DNA of 64,000 nt from MKUN01 sp964481425 (lineage in GTDB: Bacteria > Bacteroidota > Bacteroidia > Chitinophagales > Chitinophagaceae), in NCBI GenBank assembly GCA_964481425.1, contig CAYZTM010000021.1:15455-79454 (forward strand). The letters run 5' to 3'. The notes under the pieces are model-generated. The model made no database searches. It was given only the letters and a program-made list of their open reading frames with translations, and had not been told where the DNA came from. The translations under genes were made by a program, and so were the position numbers. Below are positions 41,285-52,709 of this stretch, piece by piece (position 1 is the first letter of the stretch; every line of letters starts with the position of its first letter).

Positions 41285-42823
41285 TTATTCCCACTCAATA
41301 GTTGCAGGAGGTTTCGAGCTGATGTCGTACACCACCCTGTTGATGCCTTTTACCCGGTTAATGATGTCGTTGGATACTTTGGCCAGGAACTCGTGCGGCA
41401 AGTGCGCCCAGTCCGCAGTCATACCATCTACGGAAGTAACGGCACGCAATGCTACTGTAAACTCGTAAGTACGTTCGTCGCCCATTACGCCAACGCTCTG
41501 CACCGGCAACAAAATAGTGCCCGCCTGCCAGACCTGCGTGTAAAGGCCACTGTCGCGAAGATGCTGTATGTATATCGCATCAGCCTCCTGAAGCAATTTC
41601 ACCTTTTCTTCGCTAACAGCTCCTAATATACGTATGCCTAAGCCCGGTCCCGGGAAGGGATGCCTGCTCAGGAAAATATCGTCGATGCCTAATTCGCGTC
41701 CTATTTTGCGCACTTCGTCTTTGAAGAGGAAACGCAAGGGTTCAACCAGCGCCAGGTGCATCTTCTCGGGAAGACCACCTACATTATGATGCGATTTGAT
41801 GGTAGCCGAGGGGCCATGCACCGACAGCGATTCGATCACATCGGGGTATATGGTACCCTGCCCCAGGAAACTTACGTCGCTGAGCGCTGAAGCCTCCTCC
41901 TGGAACACATCTATGAACAACCCACCTATTATCTTACGTTTCTTCTCAGGATCTGATACGCCATCGAGTGCAGTGTAAAACCGTTGTTTGGCATCTACCC
42001 CCTTGGTATTGAGACCAAGATGCTTGTAGCCTTCCAACACCTGCTCAAACTCATCCTTACGTAAAAGGCCGTTATCAACGAATATGCAATAGAGATTATC
42101 CCCAATGGCATGATGTACCAGTGTGGCGGCCACTGTTGAGTCTACACCACCACTTAAGGCCATTACTACTTTCTTATCGCCTACTTCCTGTTTTATACGT
42201 TCAACTGTTTCGTGAACGAATGATGCCGGAGTCCAGTCTTGCCGGCAGCCGCAAATATCCACTACGAAGTTCTTCAGCAATTGCCGGCCATCGGTACTAT
42301 GAGTTACCTCCGGATGAAACTGAATACCGTAAACGGGATTTACAGCATAAGAATCACTTGCCTTAAAAGCAGCAACAGGAATGCTCTCTGTACGCGCGAT
42401 AACGGTAAAATCGTCCGGTAATTTCTTAATGGTATCGCTATGGCTCATCCAGACCTGCGAGTTGGGCGCCACAGTGGCCATTAATTCATCATGAACGAGG
42501 TGCTGTAAATGAGCTCGCCCATATTCACGATGCGTGGATTTACCCACTTCACCTCCGGACTGCTGTGCAAGCAATTGTGCACCATAACATACAGAAAGGA
42601 CCGGCAGGTGATTGGCAATAGCCTTTATATCGGGCTTGGGCGCCTGTGGATCATTAACTGAAAAAGGACTGCCCGAAAGCACTACCCCCTTCAAAGTATC
42701 GTCGTACTGCACCGGTTTGGTGCAGGGCTGTATCTCGCAATAGACATTCAGCTCGCGAATGGCACGGGCAATAAGCTGCGTGAACTGCGAGCCGAAATCA
42801 AGGATGAGAATTTTATCGTTCAT
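41285..42823 (-). CDS. guaA: GMP synthase (glutamine-hydrolysing)
   Basis: Converts XMP to GMP. 512 residues: class I glutamine amidotransferase domain (nucleophile Cys79 in SVCYGAQLLAQ, His in FHPEVTHS), then the PP-loop ATP pyrophosphatase ALSGGVDSTVAATL, and the C-terminal dimerisation domain ending RVKGINRVVYDISSKPPATIEWE. Complete and normal length. It is preceded by the DUF3467 gene (18 bp) and followed by the PBP-like gene, forming one unit. Confidence 0.97.
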   Translation of the reverse strand: MNDKILILDFGSQFTQLIARAIRELNVYCEIQPCTKPVQYDDTLKGVVLSGSPFSVNDPQAPKPDIKAIANHLPVLSVCYGAQLLAQQSGGEVGKSTHREYGRAHLQHLVHDELMATVAPNSQVWMSHSDTIKKLPDDFTVIARTESIPVAAFKASDSYAVNPVYGIQFHPEVTHSTDGRQLLKNFVVDICGCRQDWTPASFVHETVERIKQEVGDKKVVMALSGGVDSTVAATLVHHAIGDNLYCIFVDNGLLRKDEFEQVLEGYKHLGLNTKGVDAKQRFYTALDGVSDPEKKRKIIGGLFIDVFQEEASALSDVSFLGQGTIYPDVIESLSVHGPSATIKSHHNVGGLPEKMHLALVEPLRFLFKDEVRKIGRELGIDDIFLSRHPFPGPGLGIRILGAVSEEKVKLLQEADAIYIQHLRDSGLYTQVWQAGTILLPVQSVGVMGDERTYEFTVALRAVTSVDGMTADWAHLPHEFLAKVSNDIINRVKGINRVVYDISSKPPATIEWE

Positions 42824-42841
42824 TGAACCGGTATAATAATA

Positions 42842-43165
42842 TTAAGCTTGTCCTGCAGGACCGTTGAAAGCAAAAGGCAATGCGGGCGCTTCCTGGTCCT
42901 TGATCACACCGTATTGCGCTTCGAAACGCTTTACATTCTCAATGAGTGCCTTCATCAGGCGCTTGGCATGCTGCGGGGTCATCACTACACGCGATTTCAC
43001 TTTTGCTTTGGGCATATTGGGCATTACATTCACATAATCTATTACAAATTCTGCAAATGAATGGGTTATGATAGCCAGGTTGGCGTAGGTGCCATCGGCC
43101 ATTTCTTCCGTTAATTCTATATTCAGTTGTTGTTCTGCCGGTGCCGGTATTTGTTGATCTGCCAT
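42842..43165 (-). CDS. DUF3467 domain protein
   Basis: 107 residues from ATG 43165 (the frame continues 16 codons upstream with unlikely sequence). The block LTEEMADGTYANLAIITHSFAEFVIDYVNVMPNMPKAKVKSRVVMTPQHAKRLMKALIENVKRFEAQYG is the DUF3467 signature. It is a small cytoplasmic protein widely conserved in Bacteroidota, without known activity. It is the first gene of the unit with guaA. Confidence 0.9.
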   Translation of the reverse strand: MADQQIPAPAEQQLNIELTEEMADGTYANLAIITHSFAEFVIDYVNVMPNMPKAKVKSRVVMTPQHAKRLMKALIENVKRFEAQYGVIKDQEAPALPFAFNGPAGQA

Positions 43166-43306
43166 AAAATAGTAGTTTGAATCAGGCTGCGAAATTAACA
43201 AAAGAAAGGTCACCGCCCTAATAAGGAGAGCAAAGCAGTGTTAAACAATATTTTCCCGTTCGGCAGGCGCACTCATTATGCTATTTTTATGTTAGTTTTG
43301 GCAGCC

Positions 43307-43894
43307 ATGACGCGATACATTCCGTTTTTTATACTGTGTTTGTTGATAGTATCCTGCAAGCCGGAAACCTATACTCCAAAGCCCCGGGGCTACTACGCAG
43401 TGAGCTTCCCTAAGCATGAGTACCGTGCATTTGACAATGCCGGCTACCCATATACATTCGAGTACCCGGTATATGGGAATATTGTAAAAGACACTATGTT
43501 CTTCGATAAGAAGGCGGAGAACCCATGGTGGATCGATATAGACTTCCCGTCTATCGGCGGTCGTCTATACATCAGCTATAAGGAAATATCAGCACAACAA
43601 ACCTTTGATAAGTTATTGGGTGATGCCCACGAGCTAACCTATTGGCATGATAAGAAGGCAAACTATATAGAACCACAATCGTTCGTAAACCCATATGGTG
43701 TTACGGGAGTACTGTTCAATGTAGGCGGCGACGCGGCATCGGCTTATCAATTCATTGCCAGCGACTCGGTGAAACACTATCTGCGCGGGGCTTTATATTT
43801 TAATGTAACCCCCAATGCGGACTCGCTGAAGCCTATGAATGAATTCCTGGCAAAAGATATACAACATCTGCTGATGACGCTGAAATGGCGTTAG
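43307..43894 (+). CDS. gldD: Gliding motility lipoprotein GldD
   Basis: 195 residues from ATG 43307, with a lipoprotein signal (MTRYIPFFILCLLIVSC-KPE; Cys at residue 17). The segment ETYTPKPRGYYAVSFPKHEYRAFDNAGYPYTFEYPVYGNI is diagnostic of GldD, a lipoprotein required in gliding Bacteroidota for T9SS/gliding function and found also in non-motile members. The frame extends 23 codons upstream without lipobox, so 43307 is the start. A perfect TAGTTTTG box sits at 43293-43300, 6 nt before the ATG. The gene stands alone, upstream of tRNA-Arg. Confidence 0.92.
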   Translation: MTRYIPFFILCLLIVSCKPETYTPKPRGYYAVSFPKHEYRAFDNAGYPYTFEYPVYGNIVKDTMFFDKKAENPWWIDIDFPSIGGRLYISYKEISAQQTFDKLLGDAHELTYWHDKKANYIEPQSFVNPYGVTGVLFNVGGDAASAYQFIASDSVKHYLRGALYFNVTPNADSLKPMNEFLAKDIQHLLMTLKWR

Positions 43895-43971
43895 AATGAT
43901 GCGGAAATGTGCCAACGATACATTATTTTTGCCAGCCTCTAAAACTCCTGTCAACTATTACACAAAATTTT

Positions 43972-44043
43972 GGTCCCGTAGTTCAATGGATAGAATAGAA
44001 GTTTCCTAAACTTTAGATCCAAGTTCGATTCTTGGCGGGACTA
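43972..44043 (+). tRNA. tRNA-Arg (anticodon CCT)
   Basis: 72-nt cloverleaf: acceptor GGTCCCG/CGGGACT, D-arm GTTC...GAAT, anticodon stem GAAGT/ACTTT with loop TTCCTAA (anticodon CCT, reading AGG), T-arm CCAAG-TTCGATT-CTTGG, discriminator A. The first pair is G-T and the CCA end is not encoded (the next bases are CTA), as is frequent in Bacteroidota. TTTTTG lies about 40 bp upstream with TATTA 24 bp later, a weak promoter match. Confidence 0.95.
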
Positions 44044-44083
44044 CTAAAGTGAGTGCGAGTGTGGGAGGAAATAGCGAATTAAG

Positions 44084-44108
44084 CGCAGGCGGGATGCCTG
44101 CGTTTTTT
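44084..44108 (+). terminator. Terminator after tRNA-Arg
   Basis: CGCAGGC (44084-44090), loop GGGAT, GCCTGCG (44096-44102), then six T. A 7-bp GC-rich stem with T-tail, typical intrinsic terminator. Confidence 0.9.
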
Positions 44109-44140
44109 CATGATATTCAGCCTCATAGCATTGTAGACAA

Positions 44141-44176
44141 AAAAGAGCGTAGCGGCATGAACCGCTACGCTCTTTT
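44141..44176. terminator. Bidirectional terminator between tRNA-Arg and katG
   Basis: AAAAGAGCGTAGCGG (44141-44155) pairs perfectly with 44162-44176 around a 6-nt loop; flanking A and T runs support termination for katG on the minus strand and as back-up for the tRNA transcript. Confidence 0.88.
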
Positions 44177-44199
44177 AATCACTATGGGAAGCCTCTATG

Positions 44200-46410
<2,211 letters not shown>

Positions 46411-46636
46411 TTTCAAATTGCATTAAGTGAACAAAAGAAATATCTATTTCGAGGCACTAGCAAAATAGCATTTTAAGAGAAAACGGGTAAATGCAATACT
46501 TTATAGTTGCATCGGTTTTATCAATGGGATGCCCAAAAGGTGCTCATCTTATATACCGATCTGATGGTTGAAATAATAAGTAGCCCCGACACACACTGCC
46601 GTGGTGTCTATAAAAAACAAGCTATTACCTTTGTTC

Positions 46637-48100
46637 TTAGCTATCCTTTGCAGGAATGCGCTTCAGGGTCTCCAGCAAGTAGGACCAGAATTTCTGTACA
46701 GAACTTACCTGTACACGCTCATCGGGAGAATGGGCGCCGAAGATATTGGGACCAAATGATATCATCTGCATACCGGGATAATTGGTACCTAATATGCCAC
46801 ATTCCAAACCTGCGTGGATCGCATCAACTTTAGCAGCTTCATGGAACATCTCGAGGTACAAGTCGCTCATAAGTTTTATAATAGGCGCATCCGGGCGTGG
46901 TTGCCAACCGGGATATGCCCCATTAGCAGTAACAGTCGCATCCATTAACTCAAACGTGCTGGTTATAGCATCGGCAAGGTCGCCCTTCTCCGTATCTACC
47001 GAACTACGTGTCAGGCACTGGATATTATAAGACCCTTCGCTTACCAATACACGGGCAAGGTTGTTGGAGCTTTGCACCAGCCCATCTATTTCAGGGCTCA
47101 TACGGTATATACCATTGGGGCAAGCATAGATCGCTCTTAATAATTTCTGCTGAAAACCTGCGTCCATTACCTTTCCCGGTAATGCTGCGTGTTCTATACT
47201 CACTTTAAGATTAGGGTCTGTACTGCGGTCTTCTTCACGAAGCATAGCTTCCGATGCAGCTACGGCCTCTTTTACTTTGTCGGCATTCTGTTCCGTAGTT
47301 ACAATAACGGCAACTGATTCCCTGGGGATAGCATTGCGAAGGCTGCCACCGTCTATGGAAGCGATTTCAATATTGTGTTCTTTAGTGAGCTTCAGCAATA
47401 TGCGGTTCATTGCCTTATTGGCATTGGCCCTGCCCAGTTGTATATCTACCCCCGAGTGACCACCGGTCAATCCTTTTACTGCCAGTTTGAAGGCAGTATT
47501 TCCTTTGGGCGACACCTGTTCATAAGTACCATTTGCGGTGATATCAATGCCACCGGCGCAACCGATGGTCAGTTCATTGTCTTCTTCCGTATCCAGGTTC
47601 AGTAATATCCTGCCGTCCAGCAGGCCACCTTTCAATGCTAAAGCACCCGTCATGCCTGTTTCTTCATCTATGGTAAACAAGGCCTCGATCGCAGGATGAA
47701 GTATGTCTTTAGATGCAAGCAGCGACATGATAGTGGCTACGCCGATGCCATTATCCGCGCCTAAAGTTGTGCCCTTTGCTTTTACCCAGTCGCCATCCAC
47801 ATACATATCTATACCCTGTGTATCAAAATCGAAGTCTGTATCAGCATTCTTTTGGTGTACCATATCCAGGTGGCTTTGCAGCACTATCGTCTGCCTGTCT
47901 TCCATACCCGGGCTGGCTTTCTTTTTTATAATGACATTACCGGCTTCGTCTACGCTTGTCGGAAGGCCAAGGCTTTCACCAAATGCTTTAACGAAAGCGA
48001 TCACCCTCTGCTCCTTCTTTGAAGGACGGGGCACTGCGTTCAGGTCGGCAAAATGATTCCATAAAGCGGAGGGTTGCAACTGGCGTACTTGATCACTCAT
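46637..48100 (-). CDS. pepD: Aminoacyl-histidine dipeptidase (PepD, M20 family)
   Basis: Cytoplasmic zinc dipeptidase (carnosinase-type, Xaa-His). 487 residues. Motifs: metal ligand His in VLQSHLDMVHQ, bridging Asp in GTTLGADNGIGVAT, catalytic Glu in FTIDEETGMTGALAL, and a lid domain with IASIDGGSLRNAIPRE. The C-terminal GLECGILGTNYPGMQMISFGPNIFGAHSPDE carries the last His ligand. Complete. It ends downstream of katG after a 226-bp spacer; monocistronic by position. Confidence 0.94.
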   Translation of the reverse strand: MSDQVRQLQPSALWNHFADLNAVPRPSKKEQRVIAFVKAFGESLGLPTSVDEAGNVIIKKKASPGMEDRQTIVLQSHLDMVHQKNADTDFDFDTQGIDMYVDGDWVKAKGTTLGADNGIGVATIMSLLASKDILHPAIEALFTIDEETGMTGALALKGGLLDGRILLNLDTEEDNELTIGCAGGIDITANGTYEQVSPKGNTAFKLAVKGLTGGHSGVDIQLGRANANKAMNRILLKLTKEHNIEIASIDGGSLRNAIPRESVAVIVTTEQNADKVKEAVAASEAMLREEDRSTDPNLKVSIEHAALPGKVMDAGFQQKLLRAIYACPNGIYRMSPEIDGLVQSSNNLARVLVSEGSYNIQCLTRSSVDTEKGDLADAITSTFELMDATVTANGAYPGWQPRPDAPIIKLMSDLYLEMFHEAAKVDAIHAGLECGILGTNYPGMQMISFGPNIFGAHSPDERVQVSSVQKFWSYLLETLKRIPAKDS

Positions 48101-48216
48101 GTTCTTTTATTTTTTAGCAAGCGCTAATTTAGGCATCTTCAGGGAGAATACCTTCTGCCATAACCCTCCCAACGCAAGGCCATGAGTTTTAGATATATAG
48201 TGGAGATATAACAAGC

Positions 48217-48573
48217 CTACGTCGCCTGCCTTATCCATTCCTTTGCTTCTGCTTTCTGATCTACAGTAAAGAATCTTACCATTGCGGGTGTAAAAGGTTT
48301 CATGACGGATGCAAGCCATTTCTCCCATCGTTCATCACCCACCATTGCTATCCTCTCAAGGTCGTTGGTGTGTTTTATGTCGAATTTCATATCCTTCCAA
48401 AATGCGCTTGCCTCCCAGCCTTCAAAATCGTTCATCTCAAAATACCAGCGTATCTTACCGTACTCCCTTATGAGCATTTCCAGTTGAGGCACTACCTTAT
48501 TATAATCGTCCTCATCCAGTTTTCCCGTTGCAGTGGTGTAGATCACCTTGCCTTCAGTCCTGATGTCTATCAT
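48217..48573 (-). CDS. SpoIIAA-like (STAS superfamily) protein
   Basis: 118 residues matching the SpoIIAA-like/DUF3478 family: VIYTTATGKLDEDDYNKVVPQLEMLIREYGKIRWYFEMNDFEGWEASAFWKDMKFDIKHTNDLERIAMVGDERWEKWLASVMKPFTPAMVRFF. The fold is a STAS-type sandwich; members are thought to bind ligands rather than be anti-anti-sigma factors, as the phosphorylated Ser is absent. Role unknown. It sits 116 bp after pepD start, divergent from the adenylate cyclase gene. Confidence 0.88.
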   Translation of the reverse strand: MIDIRTEGKVIYTTATGKLDEDDYNKVVPQLEMLIREYGKIRWYFEMNDFEGWEASAFWKDMKFDIKHTNDLERIAMVGDERWEKWLASVMKPFTPAMVRFFTVDQKAEAKEWIRQAT

Positions 48574-48745
48574 AGTTCATTTATTTTTTGATCTCCCTGC
48601 TCTAAACAACAAAACCGAGCCATCAAATAGCTGCCGATCAATAGTGATCTCCATTATACCGGCCAAGGCTATTCAATGCCATAACCGATGCATAAAGTAG
48701 CGTATGCACATTATACATTACAATATTACCTATACCCCACCCTGT

Positions 48746-48761
48746 CACTATGGCCATAGTG
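48746..48761. promoter_or_regulatory. 16-bp perfect palindrome, possible operator
   Basis: CACTATGGCCATAGTG is self-complementary over all 16 bases and lies in the 280-bp divergent spacer between the SpoIIAA-like gene and the adenylate cyclase gene (93 bp before its TTG start). A dimeric regulator could bind it; no family-specific match is recognised. The rest of the spacer shows no gene. Confidence 0.35.
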
Positions 48762-48853
48762 GCTATATTACCATGTTGCTAAAGACGTACAGAAAATCTT
48801 TAATTATCAAATAATTTCATAATTTTCTCACTTATCAGCAACACATCCCCAGT

Positions 48854-50728
48854 TTGAAACACTGGCTCATCATACTTCTCCTGCTCTTATTGTCATATAC
48901 AGGCAATGCTCAACCTGTGTTGCCAAAGCTTAGTACCTATGCCGACCGGTATTATTATACCGAAAGTATAAAGCCTGCCCTGGATAAAATGCCTAAAGAA
49001 AAGGTAGCTGACACCTTGAATGCACTGATAGACGCTGCCGACAAAGCTGATGACGAATCGCTTGTTTATCAGCTCAGGCTATTGAAATGCGAAACAGAAA
49101 TGTATGCGCACATCGTTAGTCCAAAAGGGATAGAAGAAGACATAGAAAGCATCATAGCATACGCCTCCGATGAACAGAACCAATACATGGAGGCTGAGGC
49201 TTTACAATTGGCCGGGGACTATTATATCGAATACCATAAACAAAGTGCATCGCTTGAGAACTATGTAGCCGCTTACAGGATATACCAAAAATTCACCCCC
49301 AATGATTTTCCGCCAAAACAGGACTACGTCTATATACTCGGGAGTGCCTACTATCGCCTCGATGACTATGAGAATGCGATAAGATACCTGCAGGAAGCAC
49401 TGCTTATAAAGAACACACGTGGCAAAAAACTTTTCTATACCATCAACAATACTATTGGCCTTTCCTTCAGGAACATGGGCCAATATGATAGTGCCATATG
49501 GTACTTTAAACGCATTTACGATAGTGTTTCAAAAGAACCTTCTCTAAATACCTGGCAGCACATATCGGAAGGCAATATTGGTATCACTTTCTTCCTGCAA
49601 AAAAAATATGCAGAAGCCATCCCCCTCCTGGAACATGATATTGAAACAAGTATAGCGCATAACCAGGTAAAAAATGCCGTTAAGTCAATGACCATAAGGG
49701 CTGCTATTTACTATTATTACAATGACTACAGCAGTGCAAAAGACCTCTTGCTAAAAGCCCTTACAATGGCCCGGAACAAAGGTTTTTGGGACGACTATCA
49801 ATTACCGGAAGAGATATACGGCTGGCTGGCAAAGGTGTATGCAGCGCAAAAGGACATGACGCAGGCCTACCTGTATGCAGACTCCGCACTGGTGGCTAAA
49901 GACAGCCTGATGACAGAGAACAGTTCGCTGAACCTGGCCAAGGCCAATGAGAAGATAAGCTATGTACAAAAAAAGCTGGACGAAGAGCGGTACAACGAAC
50001 GGCTTAAGCTGGACCAGCTTGCCCTATCCAAGAAACGTATAGAAGCCACTTTCTTTTTTATAGGCATCGTGGTATTGCTGCTCGTGGTCATCTTCATAGC
50101 CCGCGAACGTAAGCGCTCTGAGAATATATTGCTGAACATACTACCGGAACAAATAGCCGAAAGACTGAAAAAGAGAGAGCATCCAATTGCCGACTACTTC
50201 GACAATGCCTCTATCCTGTTCATTGACATGGCCGGGTTCACTTCGTTCTCCGGCACACGCGACCCCAAAGAGGTAGTAACCATGCTCAACAAGATATTCA
50301 CCAACTTCGATATGCTGGCCGATAAGCACGGACTGGAGAAAATAAAGACCATCGGCGATTGCTATATGGCGGTTAGCGGTTTGCCTGAACCCAATCCGCA
50401 CCATGCCGAAGCTGCAGCAGCAATGGCCATGGAAATAAAGTCTGAAATGGGGAAATACAAGGCGAGTGACGGAACACCTATACAGTTCAGGATGGGGCTT
50501 GATTGCGGCCCCGTGGTAGCCGGCGTCATCGGCCAACGTAAATTCATCTATGATCTCTGGGGCGATACCGTGAACACAGCCAGCAGGATGGAAACAACCG
50601 GCATAGCCGGCGAGATACATTGCTCCGACCGTTTTAAAAAGCAGCTGGAGGGCAAATACACCTTCAAAAGCCGGGGCACGATAGAGATAAAAGGAAAGGG
50701 CATGATGGAAACATGGCTGATGGTATAA
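48854..50728 (+). CDS. TPR-containing class III adenylate cyclase
   Basis: 624 residues: signal peptide (1-20), about five TPR repeats in the periplasm (155-345), a coiled coil (360-395), one membrane helix (398-417) and a cytoplasmic cyclase domain (450-624). Catalytic residues: metal-binding Asp458 (FIDMAG) and Asp502 (IGDCY), adenine-specifying Lys498 (KTIGD) and Asp567, and NTASR (574-578). So cAMP, not cGMP, is expected as product, with the TPR domain as sensor. The start is TTG 48854. The stop adjoins that of the convergent GlxA-type gene. Confidence 0.9.
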   Translation: MKHWLIILLLLLLSYTGNAQPVLPKLSTYADRYYYTESIKPALDKMPKEKVADTLNALIDAADKADDESLVYQLRLLKCETEMYAHIVSPKGIEEDIESIIAYASDEQNQYMEAEALQLAGDYYIEYHKQSASLENYVAAYRIYQKFTPNDFPPKQDYVYILGSAYYRLDDYENAIRYLQEALLIKNTRGKKLFYTINNTIGLSFRNMGQYDSAIWYFKRIYDSVSKEPSLNTWQHISEGNIGITFFLQKKYAEAIPLLEHDIETSIAHNQVKNAVKSMTIRAAIYYYYNDYSSAKDLLLKALTMARNKGFWDDYQLPEEIYGWLAKVYAAQKDMTQAYLYADSALVAKDSLMTENSSLNLAKANEKISYVQKKLDEERYNERLKLDQLALSKKRIEATFFFIGIVVLLLVVIFIARERKRSENILLNILPEQIAERLKKREHPIADYFDNASILFIDMAGFTSFSGTRDPKEVVTMLNKIFTNFDMLADKHGLEKIKTIGDCYMAVSGLPEPNPHHAEAAAAMAMEIKSEMGKYKASDGTPIQFRMGLDCGPVVAGVIGQRKFIYDLWGDTVNTASRMETTGIAGEIHCSDRFKKQLEGKYTFKSRGTIEIKGKGMMETWLMV

Positions 50729-51712
50729 CTAAGCCATTGCCATAGCCTCTTTGTTGTACTTATGCCTGTACTCAAGCGGTGACAGACCGGTTATCTTTTT
50801 GAACGTGGTCCTGAAGGCTTTGATGTCGGAATAGCCCACTTCGTACATAACCTCATTTACCGCTTTGCGGCTCATCTCCAGCTCCTTCTTAGCAGCTTCT
50901 ATTTTCACCCTTTGTATATATTCCGCTACCGTATTATCCGTCGCCCTCTTAAACCTGCGCTCAAAACTCCTCCTGCCAATGGCAAACATTCCTGCCAACG
51001 AATCAACGGTCGTTTTTTCCTGGTAATTGCTCTCAATATATTCCTGTGCTTTCCGCACATGCTCATCGTCATGCTCCTTCTGACCCTGGAAGATGATGAA
51101 CGATGCCTGGTTCTCACGCTCTATCTCTATCGCAAACACCTTTGCACAAAGCACAGCCATATCATGTCCTGCATACTTGTCTATCAGGTGTAGTATCAGG
51201 TTGAGGTAGGAGAACGCACCACCACTGGAGTATATGCCGTGCTCCTCGGTTATGATCTTCTCCGTTATCAGCTCTACCTCGGGGAACATCTTCCTGAATT
51301 CATTTGCAGCAACCCAATGCGTAGCACATTTCTTACCATTAAGCAACCCCGTTGAGGCCAACAGGAAGGCGCCAAGGCAAAGGCTGGCCACTTCTGCCCC
51401 ATTCTTATACTGCTTCGTGATCCAGGGAATAAACTCGCTATTAATATCTATAGCCTGTTGCAGGTCTCCGTCTATAGCCGGTATGATAATTAAGTTGGTC
51501 TTCTTCACATCTTTAAGTAACACATCTGCATTGACCGTATACAGGCCTCCGGCCACTTTAGTTTCAGTCTCCATACCTACCAATTGTACTTTGAACAGCG
51601 GAGGCATACCGCGCATCTTGCAGAATTGATTTACTTGTGTAAATAACTGCCTCGAACCTTCAAGGCTGGCCAGTATAGCTGCTTTCGGAATTAATATCGA
51701 GATGTGTATCAT
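50729..51712 (-). CDS. GlxA-type transcriptional regulator (DJ-1/PfpI domain plus AraC HTH)
   Basis: 327 residues. The N-terminal DJ-1/PfpI-like domain (1-190; VASLCLGAFLLASTGLLNGKKCATHW with the nucleophile elbow Cys and KCATHW block) is followed by an AraC helix-turn-helix pair (220-320; LAGMFAIGRRSFERRFKRATDNTVAEYIQRVKIEAAK, VMYEVGYSDIKAFRTTFKKITGLSPLEYRHKY). Regulators of this type sense amines, nitriles or related metabolites. It is divergent from the VOC/DoxX cluster 132 bp away, which is its most likely target. Confidence 0.92.
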   Translation of the reverse strand: MIHISILIPKAAILASLEGSRQLFTQVNQFCKMRGMPPLFKVQLVGMETETKVAGGLYTVNADVLLKDVKKTNLIIIPAIDGDLQQAIDINSEFIPWITKQYKNGAEVASLCLGAFLLASTGLLNGKKCATHWVAANEFRKMFPEVELITEKIITEEHGIYSSGGAFSYLNLILHLIDKYAGHDMAVLCAKVFAIEIERENQASFIIFQGQKEHDDEHVRKAQEYIESNYQEKTTVDSLAGMFAIGRRSFERRFKRATDNTVAEYIQRVKIEAAKKELEMSRKAVNEVMYEVGYSDIKAFRTTFKKITGLSPLEYRHKYNKEAMAMA

Positions 51713-51844
51713 GGTTCAAAGTTAACCATTAGACCTGTCGCAACCAACCCCTCAGAATGCCGTATTTACACCCCGCGTCATCGAAACCTTGTAGATATTT
51801 TTGCTGCAGACAATTCATCGTAAACACACTAAACAAGAAAAAAT

Positions 51845-52279
51845 ATGGCAACGATCAGTCCTTATCTCAACTTTAACGGTAATGCAGAAGAAGCATTCAA
51901 TTTTTACAAGTCGGTCTTCGGAGGCGAGTTCCAAACGATAATGCGCTACAATGACATGCCGGAACATGCACCTGCAGGTGCCCAGGCGTCGGAAAGGATC
52001 ATGCATGTGGCCTTGCCTATAAGTAACGGTACTTTGTTAATGGGCTGCGACAGGCCAGAAGCCTACGGTCCGGGTACCAGGGGTGATAACTTCCATATTT
52101 CGGTACAGACCAACAGCGAAGACGAGACCCGAAAGGTATTCGAAGCACTTTCCGCAGGGGGCAAGATCACAATGCCACTGGAAAAAGCATTCTGGGGAGC
52201 TTACTTCGGTATGCTGACCGATAAATTCGGCATACAGTGGATGGTGAACTATGACAACAATCAATTAAATAACAACTAA
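51845..52279 (+). CDS. VOC family protein (PhnB-like)
   Basis: 144 residues with the PhnB/glyoxalase-like fold: ISPYLNFNGNAEEAFNFYKSVFGGEFQTIMRYNDMPEH at the N-terminus and MPLEKAFWGAYFGMLTDKFGIQWMVNY at the C-terminus, the two beta-alpha-beta-beta modules. Members act as metal-dependent lyases or simple binders; the metal ligands cannot be fixed. First of a three-gene run (13- and 12-bp gaps) that probably answers to the divergent GlxA-type regulator. Confidence 0.9.
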   Translation: MATISPYLNFNGNAEEAFNFYKSVFGGEFQTIMRYNDMPEHAPAGAQASERIMHVALPISNGTLLMGCDRPEAYGPGTRGDNFHISVQTNSEDETRKVFEALSAGGKITMPLEKAFWGAYFGMLTDKFGIQWMVNYDNNQLNNN

Positions 52280-52292
52280 AAGATCGACAATC

Positions 52293-52697
52293 ATGAAGAA
52301 AACAAACACTATCTACTGGATATTTACCGGCATCTTTGCCGCACTGATGCTGTTCTCCGCACTACCGGATGCATCGAACAACCCCGATGCGGTTAAGTTC
52401 ATGACAGGGCTTGGATACCCACCATATTTCACCCCGTTCATTGGTGTGGCAAAGATATTGGGTTGCCTGGCCATACTGCTGCCCGTCCCCCCACGACTAA
52501 AGGAATGGGCTTATGCAGGGCTTGCATTCGATCTTATCGGAGCCATTTATTCACAACTTGCAGCATTCCCGTTCTCACCCGCCATGTTGTTTATGCTGGC
52601 ATGGATACTACCCGGAGTTATCTCCTACATATATTTTCATAAAAGGATAAAGCATGGCCAGGACTCCAGGCTAAACAGTATATCGCCGGTATTATAA
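52293..52697 (+). CDS. DoxX-like family membrane protein
   Basis: 134 residues with four membrane helices and the DoxX-like pattern (FTGIFAALMLFSALPDASNNPDAVKFMTGLGYPPYFTPFIGVAKILGCLAILLPVPPRLKEWAYAGLAFDLIGAIYSQLA). Such proteins accompany VOC and stress genes in Bacteroidota; the exact reaction is unknown, though DoxX members are linked to quinone or sulfur redox. It sits between the VOC gene and a 69-codon gene in one transcription unit. Confidence 0.88.
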   Translation: MKKTNTIYWIFTGIFAALMLFSALPDASNNPDAVKFMTGLGYPPYFTPFIGVAKILGCLAILLPVPPRLKEWAYAGLAFDLIGAIYSQLAAFPFSPAMLFMLAWILPGVISYIYFHKRIKHGQDSRLNSISPVL

Positions 52698-52709
52698 ATG
52701 TTACAATAA

